From NCBI GenBank assembly GCA_002682825.1, contig NOKP01000002.1, positions 496,001 through 560,000 on the forward strand: a DNA stretch of 64,000 bases. The letters run 5' to 3'. Every line of letters begins with the position of its first letter. The stretch's first letter is position 1. The notes under the pieces are model-generated. The model was given only the letters and a program-made list of their open reading frames with translations. It was not told the DNA's origin and ran no database searches. Below, one piece after another: positions 1 to 12,500 of this stretch. Both the position numbers and the translations under genes were made by a program. The DNA is from Neonectria sp. B-13. Taxonomy: Eukaryota; Ascomycota; Sordariomycetes; Hypocreales; Nectriaceae.

Positions 1-3000
1 GAGATCTGTCGATAGCAGTCCTTTACCTTGGCCACAGCGTCCTCTATTGATGTGGTGTCGGTCACGTCAGCCATCAGTGGGAATAGTGTTGTGAACCAAC
101 CAACGGTGCGAGAAAGATCTATGGTAGGATCATCACGTCCATGGCTCTCGGTAAACACAGCAATATGTCCACGATCAGGAAAAACCTTGTGGAAGGACAT
201 CAAGGCGGCTGTGAGCATCAACTCAGTCGGCGTTGTGTCGAATGCCACATTGCATGCACCCATGATGGCGTTGGTGCTAGCAAGATCCAAGGAAAATCGC
301 ATTTGTACACTACAACCATATAGAGCCGTGGTATTGCACATGTTCCAGAAATTCAGATCGACCTTCGGAGGTGGCCGAAACTGCTGTACGTCTTGGACCG
401 AGTCGGCTTGATGCTGGATCCAAGACAGGAAAGGAAAGCCCTCTGGAAGTGAAGACTCGGGCAAGCAAAGCAGCGTTTCGAGATCTTCCAAAATGACCCG
501 CCACGAGACCATGTCGATGATGAGATGGTGTGCACAGAGAAAGAGATACGAGATGCCCGGTTGGTTTACTGGGAGAATGAGGTCTGCTGCAAACATCGGG
601 CCAAGCGTGATGTCGAAGCACCTCGCAGTAGCATCAACGATGTCTTGTACCTGCTTGTCTGCGTCTGCGGAATGGACACGAAAGCGGCAGGCGTCCTTGG
701 TCTTCAAAGATATCGTTTGAGTCCACTCGCCGCTGTCCGATTGCGAGAAGCTTGCACGGAGCATAGAGTGGTGGGCGACCAATCTATAGAGCGCTTGTTG
801 AAGCGCCGAAGGTGACACAGCTGTCCTGAGCTCCAGGAACACGGATTGGTTAAAATGATGGTGCAATGCTGGCCCAGAGCTGTTTGTGAACAAGGCTTGG
901 ACAGGGGACAGAGCAGAGGAAAGGATTTCGCTTGTACCATTCCGTAGATGCGGATCCGGAATGGTAGCAAGTTTCTGACATGATGCTGCAGCAGCGGCTA
1001 GATTTGGACTTCGAATCAAGGCCGCCACTGTGACTTTGACGCCGCGAAGACGGCATCTGTTGGCCACTTGCATCGCTGAGATCGAGTCGCCGCCCAAGCC
1101 TTGGAATGAGCTCTGTCGTCCGATCTCATGTTCAGGTATGGCCAACACGGTGGCCCAAACGGACTGCATCAACACTTCCTCGGCCGACTTGAGAGCTTCC
1201 ACACTCAGATCCGACCCACTGGCATGAACCGTACGACGTGACAAGAGATCGACGTTGCTTAGCCAGGTCTTGATCGAAGCACGGTCGAGTTTCGCAGACG
1301 GTAATCGCGGCAGCTGCTCCACAACGAGCCAAATGTTCGGGACCATAAACGGCGGCAACCTGGATTCGATGTGCTCGCGAATGTGACACAAATAGCGATC
1401 TCGGTGGGATTCTGGCAATTCTTTCAGATTTGTCATTCTCGGGAGTTGGGGATCCGTCAGTGTCAGAACTGCAACTAGCTGGGAGGGAGCTTGTGCTATC
1501 GCGACAACCTCTCGTACAAACTCGCTGCCGACCAAGGTAGCTTCAATCTCTCCGAGTTCAAACCTTTGGCCGCGCATTTTTACTTGATTGTCCGCTCGGC
1601 CGCAGAGGGTGATGCTGCCATCAGTATTATATTTCGCGAGATCGCCGCAGCGGTAAAAGCGGCGAGAGGACGCGTCCCTTCGATCAAGAGCCCAAGAAGG
1701 AGGCCTTATGAAAGAAGCGGCAGTCTTTCCAGGATCGTCCAGGTAGCAACGTGCCACACCTGCGCCCTCGATGACGAGCTCTCCAATTGCACCTATCGGA
1801 CAAAGCTTGTTGACGTTACTTGGGTCCACAATCCATGTAGCACAACCTGTCGAGAACCCAATACTTTCGGGGTAGGGAGAGTCGCGCGTCAGCTCCGCGG
1901 TACTGGTGATTATAGATGCCTCACAGGGGCCGAAGCAATTGAAGAAGAGCACTGAAGAGCCCCAGATATCGACAGCATTTCTGTCAACTGCCTCGCCACC
2001 AGAGACTAGTGTTTTCAGGATTGGGACATCAGCGGGAGAGATGGTTCGAAGAAGGGTTGGCGTCAGCAGAGCAAATTCCACCTTGCGGAAATTCATGAAG
2101 TGAACAAGGTTTGTGCCGCGATCCTCCTCGGACGGAATACAAACGCAACCACCGAACAACAGCGTACCAAGGATCTCCAGCAAGCTGGCATCCCATATGT
2201 GGGCGGCAAACTGGAGGACACGAAGGTTGCGCCGAAAGTCTAACCGGGCACCAATTGAGCAAAGGGAGGAAACTAGGCTATGGTGTTCGAGAACGACACC
2301 TTTGGGCTGGCCTGTGTAGTGGTTAGCCAAGATATCTAACAGCTAGGCCTTTCAGCGTCCTACCAGAAGATCCACTCGTGAACAGAATGAACGCTGCTTG
2401 ACTTGGGGCGCTTGCACGGCTGAACGGAGCCGCTGCTGGGAGCTCTGAAAGCGAAGCGGAGTTGACAGCGAAGACGTCCGGCGCAATTTGAGCGACTGCT
2501 TCATAACATGCAGAGGACGTCAACACCATCTTAGCCTTGCACATGGAGATTATGTCCTGCTGACGAGCTTGGGGATGTCCTGGGTCGATGGGAACACATG
2601 CACCACCTGCCTTCAAAATGGCAAGTATAGCGACAACTGCGAATAGCGATTTTTCGAATACGAAGGGGACAGCGCTTTCCTGGGAGACTTTTCTCCGACC
2701 AAGTTCTTGCGCCAGCCGATCAGACATCTCGTCAAGCTCTCGGTATGTTACTGAGCCGTCCCAGGCATCGACAGAGTTGGTCGTCTGATTGCGACCAACT
2801 TGAGACCGGAATAAATCGTGCAAGCATTCTTCCCTAGACGGTGGGATATTCTTGTTCCACTCCAAAATTTCCCCAAGATCGTGTTTGTTCAGCACCGGCA
2901 GATGCGCCAGTTTGGTAGTTGGGGAAGCTTCGAGCAGTCTGCAAAGAGTGTGCTCAATTTGGTAAAGGATCCGTTCCACCTGGCCATTGCCAAGAACTGC

Positions 3001-4185
3001 CGAGTCAAAAGTGGCTTCGACTACGACATGTTCGGGATCTAGGCTGAAATTCAAGCATAGGGCGTGGCCCATATGCACTTCGCCCTCATCCTCAAACTTG
3101 ATATCTGCAGTATCCGAACTCGACTTTGAGGTGCGCATGATGTTAATAATCGTCTGAAAATTCGAGGCTGCTCGTGCTTCTTCGCCGAGTTTTCGAATAT
3201 TGGGCAGGCCGTACTGCAACGTCGGGTTGACTAGGAGGAGCCGTCGCTCGCGAGCCCTTTCTGTAAGGGCCTGTTTCACAGTCATGTCGGGTGACAGGCG
3301 AATTTGTACCGGAACCGTAGTAAGCGTAGGCCCCAAGGTTGTCGCAATGTGGGCTAAAGCCGGTGTTCGCCCTGACATTACAAGTCCGACCGCGATGTTG
3401 CTGCTGTTGGTGTATGCTTGAACTGTCAATGCCCACGCTATCTCAATATAGGAGGGCATCAACGCAGGAGATGCGCTGGTGCGTAGCCTCTTCAAGGAGA
3501 TATTGCGGCTGAGTTGATCAGCGGCGTCGACCGAATGCATGGGTTTGACTGGAGGATAAACTGTCGAAATGCCAGTGAACCGAGACTTCCAAAAAGATTT
3601 GGCCATCGACTCGTCAATGGAATTGTAGTACTCAACGAACGCCTTGAATGGCGCATGAGTCTCCAGCGTTTGACCATAGTAAAGACGTGAAACGTCGTCA
3701 ATCAAGGCGAGAGCGGAATGACGATCTCCGATCGCATGGTGCGTACTCAGTATCCACCTTCGGTCGACGATTGCGGAGCGCAATAGAGGCATTCCCAAGT
3801 TCATAGCATGAGCCCGGTCATCCTTTAGATAGTACGCAAGGCTCTGGTCTAGCCGCTGCGTGCAACAAGCGTCCTTGACAACAACTTGAACGAGTCCGAC
3901 ATCGTCGCAGTCCACAATTTGGGTTCGTAACACGGCATTGAGGGCCACAACTTGTTGTACAGCAGTGCAAAAGCGATCTCTGTCCAAATTTGGACCAAGA
4001 GAAAAAATATATCGTAGCTGGTACGTGGCGCTATTATGCTGCGACTCCGCCATCACCCCTGCTTGGAATGGAGTGCAGGCGTAAACATCTTCGATCTGGT
4101 CCAATGGAAGGTGGCAGGTTTCTGCAATTTCTTTCAATGTCGTCTCACTCACGTCTTTGCGCGACATGATCTTCGTGGTTGACAT
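1..4185 (-). CDS. Nonribosomal peptide synthetase, C-A-T-E module, 3' partial (runs off left edge)
   Basis: This multidomain enzyme activates and condenses amino acids in the cytosol. I chose the ATG at 4185 (MSTTKIMSRKD) because the C domain begins about 25 residues later; an in-frame ATG at 4236 is possible. The C domain covers about residues 10-440 with its His motif as HHAIGDR. The A domain starts near 465. One intron at 2312-2363 (GT..CAG, GCTAAC branch site) splits the A3 core; splicing gives FTSGSSG joined to QPKGV. The A4 anchor Asp lies in HIWDASLLE and the NCFGPCE motif is present. A carrier domain follows with LGGDSISAM near residue 1009, then an epimerization domain with HHLIIDMVSW near 1200 and TVGWFTTLFP. 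The frame stays open to base 1, so further modules are expected outside. It diverges from the PKS at 6592. Starting with a C domain suggests it accepts an acyl chain, perhaps from that PKS (inference). The amino-acid specificity was not determined. Confidence 0.93.
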
Positions 4186-4745
4186 CTTGGAAGAAATAGT
4201 AACAACGTATGCTAAAAGAAGCAGACAAACAGACAAGCAGTGATAAGATGGGTATTAGACTTGGAATTTGCGGGGTATTTCTGCTGCTGCCGGTTCTATC
4301 TTCAGTGAGCACGGCGCTACGCCGAACGTCAAATTGCACCTTTCACTTCGGAGAAAACACGTCGTCTTTCGAGTTATTATCCACCCCCTGCCCACTATCC
4401 CTTGGCATCATGTTCAATGCCAGAGTCGGTGAGACGAAGATGGCCTGTCTAACGTATTTTGTAGCGTAAATAAAGTTCAAATGAAACCAAACAAATTGCC
4501 GCACTAAAATAAACTTCCCGAGCCACCTCTTAGCGCTGCTACTTCGCCATCGCGCTCTCTTTCTTTGCAACTATCCAAGTCTTAACAACCCCTGTTCCGT
4601 ATTCGTTGCAAGCTGTCCGAAGAGCTTCCTGATTTGGCGATTTTCTAGCACTCCGGCCTCTCCCACCTTTCCTCGGCAACTCCTGGGAGACATCCTCCGC
4701 AGGGATAATCTTCGAGAGCTACAATAGCAACTGAATGACGCAACC

Positions 4746-5800
4746 ATGTCTAGGCCCTCGTCTGGGGAGAAGCCGAAAACTAAAAAAAAAGCCGAAACCC
4801 CTGGCATCATCAGGGAATTCGGTATTGCCCACTTGATCAGAGTTGTAAAAAATCAGTGCGACAAGGGTTCCAGACTTTGAGACTGATTCCGCCTCCGGTC
4901 GTAAGGTTCGCTCGTATACATGACTCGCAATGGGCCCTATGGTGCCAGCGGACGCGAAGTTACGGGGCGTGCACGCCCAAGTAGGAATCAAGCCGACTAC
5001 CGGCTTCATTGTAAGCACTATCGCCGAAACTCAATACAAATTGACAATATGGATGGAAGCCAAACAGCGGGATTATACCCACACAAACGTACTCGCGCCT
5101 CGCCACCTTCCGGGCGTGCCTTTTTGACTTCACTTAAAGAACTATCCCAGTTCTCTGTCCTATCCAACCCCACTCCAAGTCACGTCAGAATGCTTCCTAG
5201 TGACAGCACTAAGATCTCGTCTTTGACAGAAGCAACTAGGAGGACTTGACGCGCTTGTAGCATATCCCAGCTTTGAGTTCCAGTGGGACTCCGCCAAGGA
5301 GACCCCTGTGCTCAACATATAGGCTACTAAGTGTGCCTACTTGTCATACCACTTTACCGGAGCAGCTCTGGATTGGGCCTGGTCTGCCTATGCCTCTGAC
5401 CATGCCACCTTCAACGATTACAACGGCTATCTTATTTCGGTCAAACAAGGTTTCGGCGTGCACGACAAAGACCTCGGCACCCATCGACTTGGTTAACTCG
5501 ACACCCTGACCTCCCATCCTTCTTCGCATAGTTCGACCGTCTCGCTTAGCTCCTGAGCCTGACGAGAAACGTAACGAGAATCGCAATCATGAGGCCCAAG
5601 TTATCCACATCCGTTCCGAAACTATCAGCTGAGCAGGCGCTAGACTTCCACAACTGCGACACGATGCATACGCAGCTCCTGACTACGTGGGTACTCCACC
5701 CGGGAAGGTACTGCCGTCAGATCTTCTACTATCCGGAAGAAGGCAGCAAGTCTAGTAAGAAGAGATACGAGGCCCCTGCATGCCAGTCAAAAAAATAATG
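4746..5800 (+). mobile_element. Decayed Ty3/gypsy-type gag relic
   Basis: Translating the plus strand around 5268-5490 gives a gag-like stretch with FTGAALDWAWSAYA followed by NGYLISVKQGFGV. This resembles the W..F.G.A..W..FG pattern of fungal Ty3/gypsy gag proteins. The frame is broken by a TAG at about 5321 and a TAA at about 5492, so it cannot make protein. A possible gag start with a Lys-rich N-terminus lies at 4746. No LTRs, reverse transcriptase or integrase were seen. The boundaries are approximate and the family call rests on this short stretch. Confidence 0.45.
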
Positions 5801-6130
5801 GAGGGTCCCGGTGCCGAGGTATAGAAGCAAGTTCTAGAAGCCCCCCCTGTCCCACAACGGTACCGGACTCTCACGCTTATTCATAAGATGTATCTTGAAA
5901 GGTGAGCTAGGGAGTAGCTTGCTTAAGGTAATATGGAGAAAGTCAGTGGACTATTCTGAGATAATTCAAGCATTAGCTATTGTTCTTTTCCACTGCTAAA
6001 ATAGCCCTTAATTCTAGCAACAAAAACCATAGTCAGACTCAGACTTATCATAAGCCAATTAGAGCCCAAAATTTTGCTTCTGGTACATGGACGATGTATT
6101 CGTGCTCTCCGTCACCCTTGTGGGTCCAGG

Positions 6131-6298
6131 GCAGCTAACGCATCATGTCAATGTGGCGCTAGAACAAGGGAGATGCAGGGTCAGCAATGACAAGTTTGAA
6201 TACAATACGCAGGGGCAGCTAACACATCATGTCAATGTGCCGCTAGAGCAAAGGAGATGCAGGGTCAGCAATGACAAGTTTGAATACAACACGCAGGG
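6131..6298. repeat. 84-bp tandem duplication upstream of the PKS
   Basis: Two head-to-tail units (6131-6214 and 6215-6298) differ at only a few positions. The unit is 28 codons long and stays open in one plus-strand frame (units start GQLTHHVNV). That frame has no recognisable family and ends within about 30 bases, so I treat it as a non-coding duplication 290-460 bp upstream of the PKS start. Confidence 0.9.
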
Positions 6299-6591
6299 TC
6301 TTTTGTTTGCCGGGCCGAGAACTTAAACTTGCTAATTGCCGAGGAAACTACAATAGTACCAACCTTCTCTACCAACGGAACGTCATCCGTACCACCCGTC
6401 TGCCGCCCCCCCCTACTCAAGAAGACCCTGCAGCAAGACGACGGAGCAGGGATTATACGACGCAAAGCTGCCAAAGGAAGAATGATCACTCACCGCGTCG
6501 TTCTTCTTTCGTTGGGAGTCTTCTGCACTCTTCTTTCTAGAACGCAAGCACGATTTCTTTCTTATCACCAAACAACCTATCGAATTCGAAA

Positions 6592-9500
6592 ATGACGACT
6601 AGCACTCTCGACAACTCTACCATTGCCATTGTCGGCTATGCCTACAGAGCTCCTGGCGTAGGACGGAAAGGCCTATGGGACTTTCTAACTGAGGCAAAGT
6701 CGGCCTGGTCGAGAGTTCCAGGCAATCGATTCGATCAAGATGCGTTCTTTCATCCAAACTCAGAGAAAGCTGGATTTATCTCGGCCAAAGGAGGACATTT
6801 CCTACCCGACGATATCTACGCCTTCGATGCTCCTTTTTTCAATCTGAAGGCGGATGAAGCTCGTGCCATGGATCCGCAGCATCGAATGATGCTCGAATGT
6901 GCACTGGAAGCTGCGGAAAGTGCTGGCATAACGCTTGCCGATCTGGCAGGCACCAAAACAGGTGTATTTGCTGCGAATGATGTATCAGACTACTCAGCAC
7001 ACACGTTCGAGGACCTACCAACAACCTCAAAGTACACAGCGATCGGAACAGCGCCTTGTATGTTCGCGAATCGGTTATCCTACTTCTTTGATTTGACAGG
7101 GCCTAGCATTGCGGTACGTTGGGGCAAGTATTATCGCACTGTACACGTTTCACTAACTAGTCGAATCTTTAGGTGGATGGTGCATGCGCGAGTAGCTCCT
7201 ATGCTCTCCACATGGCTTGTCAAAGCATCCGGTTAGGCGAGTGCAGCACCGCCATTGTGGGAGGCGCAAAAGCGATCGTTAGCCCAAATTATTGGTCTGC
7301 GCTAGATACACTGGGGTATGAAATCCGTGTTCCAGTATCCTTGCAATGACAACTAGCTAACACAGACCTTGAAGTGCAATGTCAGGAGAAGGCAAATGCT
7401 TTTCCTACGATCCTAGGGCTTCGGGCTTTGGTCGGGGCGAGGGTGGTGCCACTCTCATCATCAAACGGCTGTCCGAAGCCATCGCTTGTGGCGACCCAAT
7501 CCGAGCCGTTATTCGCAACTCCGCGGCTAATCACAGCGGGCGCTCTCAGGGCATCACCATGCCTTCACAAGCAGCTCAGGAGGAGCTTCTACAGTGCCTT
7601 CATCGAGAGGTCAATCTGGATCCGAATGAAACACGGGTCGTCGAGGTACTGGCCACTCTGACCCCGAGACATGATGTATATACGAGTGCTGAACTTAAGA
7701 ACAGGGCCATGGGACAGGAACTCAAGCTGGGTAGGTACTGCGTCGCCATTTCCGAGAAGTGGTACTAACAAACTAGTGATCCTATTGAGGCTGCTGCCTT
7801 TGCCACCGTGCTGGCAAGCAAAAGGACTTCACATGATCCCCTTTATCTAGGGTCTTTGAAGTCGAATTTCGGGTAAGCCGTCTTCCCCGTCACCCTGTCT
7901 CCTCTAACATGATTGCGCGTAGCCACTTAGAAAGTGCAAGTGGGCTCTTAGCTGTTGTCAAGGCCATCATGATGATTGAACGCGGTGTAATCTTGCCTAC
8001 TGCGCTGTTTGAGTCGATGAATCCCAAAATCGAGGGCCACGAGAAATTGAAGGTACGCGGAGGGCTTTATGAGCTTCGGTCGCATACTAATGATGATGTA
8101 GGTACTGACAAGCGCAATACCGTGGCCGTCTGACACCAAGAGGCGTGTCCTCGTTGCTAACTTTGGTAAATGCTTGCCATGGAGAAAGAGAAGCATCAAC
8201 TAACAAAACACAGGATTTGGCGGCAGCAACGCTGCAATCCTTATAGAGGCAGCACCGGCCGTACTTCCAGGTAGTCCGCTTGCGGACAGCTGTATAACCG
8301 TCATGAATACCAACGGCCAGGCTTCCTCAACCCCCCTCGAGAAAGCGAACTTGTTCGTGTTTTCCGCAAAATCGGCAGCCAGTCTCAGCGCGTATCTTTC
8401 ATCCTTTACACAATGGAGTGCGCCGACTGCTAGCGAATTCGTAAATGACCTCAGCTTCACCTTGGGTCAGCGCCGCACACATTTTCCATATAGAGTGGCA
8501 GTTGCCGCGGGCTCTGTGGCGTCCCTGCAGGAGACACTTTCCACGACCTCGGTCAGTTCGAAATCAAGCAATGTCAGAAATATTGTCATCGCCTTTGCCT
8601 TCACTGGCCAAGGCGCGCAGCACGCGCAGATGGCGACCGGGCTTTGGCAATATGAGCCCTTTGCTGCTGCGATGCGTGACGCTGAAGCTTGTCTCGCTGT
8701 TATGGGATCTTCCTGGTCCCTGTCTGAGGAGCTCAGCAAGCCAGAGGGCGAATCGCGCGTCAATGACGCCGAAATTAGCCAGCCAGCTTGTACCGCCGTT
8801 CAACTTGCCATCGTTCTCCTGTTGAGAGCTTGGGGTATTACGCCAGCCGCCGTCATCGGCCACTCCAGCGGAGAGATAGCAGCTGCTTTCACTGCGGATC
8901 TCATCTCGTTCAAAACCGCCATGGCCGTTGCTTATTACAGGGGTATCGCGGCAACGCAAGTTTTGCACGATAAAGCCGTCCACGGAGCTATGTTAGCAGT
9001 TGGGACGAGCGCGGAAGAAGCAATGAAGCTACTTCCACAGAAGGGAAGCAAATATGCAGCCATCGCTGCGATTAACAGCCCACGCAGCGTCACCATCTCG
9101 GGCGATGAGTCTGCCATCGACGACATCCTGCAGACCGCAGAAGCACAAGGATTGTTCGCACGAAAGCTCAAGATTGGCGTGGCCTATCATTCGCGTCACA
9201 TGGACCAGGCGGCAGACTCCTATTTGGCCTCGATCCAGCCCTACTTCGCCTATGATAAGAAGTTCTCCAGCACGGAACCTCCCAGCAAGACTTTCGTGTC
9301 CTCCGTTACTGGCCAGATAATAGCCGATCTGAAGACAGTGGATGCATCGTACTGGGTCAAGAACTTCCTCTGCCCGGTGCGTTATCTGAGTGCAATTGAG
9401 ACGCTCTTTCACGTGCAGCACGATGAGATCGACAGGGTACAGACCAACTTACAATCGCCGGACGTTATTATTGAAATTGGCCCTCACTCAGCCCTGAAAG

Positions 9501-12500
9501 GGCCTATCAAGCAAACGTTGGATTCGCTTCGGGAACAGGACGATCGAATACGGACCAGTTACATGCCTTCTCTTGTGCGAGGCAACAAAGCCGGAGCTTC
9601 TCTTCTCGAGCTTGCTGGTAATTTGTTCACGATGGGACTCGACCTTCAGTTCAATGAGATCAATCAGACCGACCGCACCAACGCGCGCGTGGTACTTGAC
9701 CTCCCGTCATACGAGTGGAACAAGTCCAAACTTATACATATGCCCCGCATGGCGGCGCAGAAGTTACATCACGGCAAGCCTTATGACTCTCTCCTGGGGT
9801 GGAGGAGCCCATACACTGAAGGCAACGAGCACACATTCAGAAATGTATTCACCCTCGATGATCTACCTTGGTTACGCGATCATGGAATGGGTGGGGAGAT
9901 ACTGTTTCCTTTCACCGGCTTTTGGTCTCTCGCCATCAGTGCACTGAGAGCTGTGAATGCTACGTCCTCCCCAACGGTTGAAATAAGGGAGTTTCATGTC
10001 ACAAAGAGTCTGAGAATCGAGGAGGACCAACGTATCGACATCACCACCAGATTGAGACCTGCCGAGCTGGATATAGGAAGCCACTCATCCACGGCCTACG
10101 TGGTTGAGATCTTATCATGGTCTGAGGAGCTTGGCTGGACATCGCACTGCAAAGGTCTGATAGATGCAGATGCTCACCCCATGACTACCCAGACCCCTAC
10201 TATGCAATCGGCAATAGATGATCTTGCGAATGCAGATTTCGAGGAGCTTGACGCACAGCAGGAGTATGCCCTGGGAAAACAGAACGGCGTGTTCTATGGG
10301 CCTGCGTTTCAGAACATGATCAGACTTTGGCATGCTCCCGGCACCGTCATGCACCAAGTTGAGCTGCGTCAGCTCAGCCCATCGATCTCCGAGCTATCTC
10401 CTGTCACGGTCGACCCAGCAACTTTGGACTCATTCCTCCATGTGCACGGAGTGCTTCAAGAGGCCGACGGCCCACGCCCTCTGATTGTGCCAACATACTG
10501 CTCCAGACTTCGCATATCTAATCACATCCCTTCCGTCGCCGGTCAGAAGTTCACCGTTGTGTGCCGTCGGCTGGATCTGGACAAGATGTCTGGCAACATG
10601 CGATTCAGCATGGCCGTTTTTGCAATCCTTGATGGCACTCGTATTCCAGTCGTTGAATTTGATGCGCTGGAGCTGAAGTGCATCGCAAAAGCTCGTGACG
10701 TAAACCTTGCACTGCAGTTGCCGGCGAGTTTCTTCGTGAGCCATGTGCCTCATGTGGATCTCGTGGATGCCAACCAACTAGCTAAGATGCTTGCCGACGA
10801 CGACGTCAGCGAGCAAGAGATACAGCACCAGCGAGACATGAACGCGGTCGGAGTCTACTACCTCGCCCGTGCACTGAAGGAGACTGCTGAGGACGACCTA
10901 TCCCAATTGCCGCTGCATTTGTCGAAGTTTATAGCTTGGGCCAAATCTATGGTTTCGGTACACTCTCTCACGTTAGATTCCATCGCCGACCCAGCATCGT
11001 TGCCCGAAAAGGTTTTAAGTGGCGGCAATGCCGCTGGGAAGTTGCTCTGCGCTGTTGGTGAGAGACTACCTTCGATATTGCGCCAGCAGGTCAAGCCGCT
11101 GGAAATCATGCTGGAAGATGGACTACTCGCCGGTTTCTACCGAGAAGAAAGAGCAGGTATTCGCGGCAATCAAGCGTTGGCGAAGTACGTCAAGTGTTTG
11201 TCCGATATCAATCCTGAGATGAGCATATTGGAAATTGGTGCTGGTACTGGAAGCGCCACCGTCTTGGCAATGGAGGCTATGTCTCAAGGCACGGAAGGGC
11301 AACCAGCCTTTGCGCATTACACATTCACTGACGTCTCATCCGGGTTCTTCGTAAGTGCTGCATGTTGTGTTGTTCAAGATCTTAGACAAGTACTGACCAG
11401 ACCCGACGTCTACAGGACGAGTCACAAACCAGGCTTGCTCGGTGGTCTGATCGTATTACATACGCAAAGCTGGATATTAGTGCCGATCCTCTCACTCAGG
11501 GATTCTCGGCGAAGGCATATGACCTGATCATCGCATCCAACGTCTTGCATGCGACGCCCGACATCTTGGTGACGCTCAAACATTCCCGGGAGCTGCTGAA
11601 GACGAATGGCAAACTCGTGCTGATGGAGGCTGTCACTCATGATATGCCTCTCAACCTCGCCTTTCCCCTCCTTCCCGGTTGGTGGCTTGCGGGGGACGAG
11701 TATCGCACGGGCGAAGGCCCTCTTCTTTCCAAAGATACATGGGACCGCGCCCTTACCACCTGTGGGTTCTCGGGGGTTGATGGCGCTATTGCGGACTATC
11801 CAGGTCGGCCAGAGCACATGATGTCTACCATGTGGTCCACCAATGTCGACGCAGAGGTTACACTGTCCGCAGCATCCTTTGCTGTTTGTATGCCTTCCAG
11901 CGACGGAGAGAAGCAGTTCGCCAGGGACGTATCTGACAAAGTTATCTCCCAGCTTGGCTGCACATCACGAGTCGAAGATGTTTCCGAGCTTGACACTGCC
12001 TCAGAGACCTTCTGCATCTTAATCGACACTCCACAGCGAAGCTGGCTTAGCGAAATGTCGTCGACTGACTTTGACGCTCTTAAGAGACTCCTGTTGGATA
12101 CAGCTGGTGTGTTGTGGGTGGCACCTGAGAAAGCCAGCCCCGAGGCGGAGATAATCAAGGGCATGTTCCGGACCCTGCGGCAGGAGGACAGCTCTAGGAA
12201 TTTGTTTCTGCTGGAGAATACGCCTTACACGCCGTCAGGCGCTTCTGGAATTGTACGAATGGCCTCAAGATTGCGCGATTCGGCACTGGTCCAGGCCAAG
12301 GAACAAGAGTTTGTGTGGCGAGATGACCACATCCACGTCCCTCGTCTCTTGCCACTGCCAACTGCCGAGGAAGTTTTCGCCGCGGAAGCCGGCGTCTCTT
12401 TCAAGGAAGTGCGAAGCATTTGGACAGACCCAGATGTCCTTGAGATGACTGTCGAGGACGTCGGTGATCTCGACTCTATTTACTTCCGCTACAGCGACAT

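Larger units (their letters stand above)
4186..6591. promoter_or_regulatory. Divergent intergenic region between NRPS and PKS
   Basis: This 2.4 kb separates the start codons of the divergent NRPS and PKS and must contain both promoters. It has no intact gene. It contains a decayed retroelement gag region (about 4746-5800) and an 84-bp tandem duplication (6131-6298). The 300 bp just upstream of the PKS start are otherwise unremarkable. I could not identify a binding site with confidence. Confidence 0.6.

Noticed and set aside
1491..1955. Plus-strand 154-codon frame
   Set aside because: It is antisense to the NRPS A domain, which is fully open on the minus strand.
2323..4236. A stand-alone 637-aa truncated NRPS
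   Set aside because: The stop lies inside a clear intron; splicing restores the A domain.
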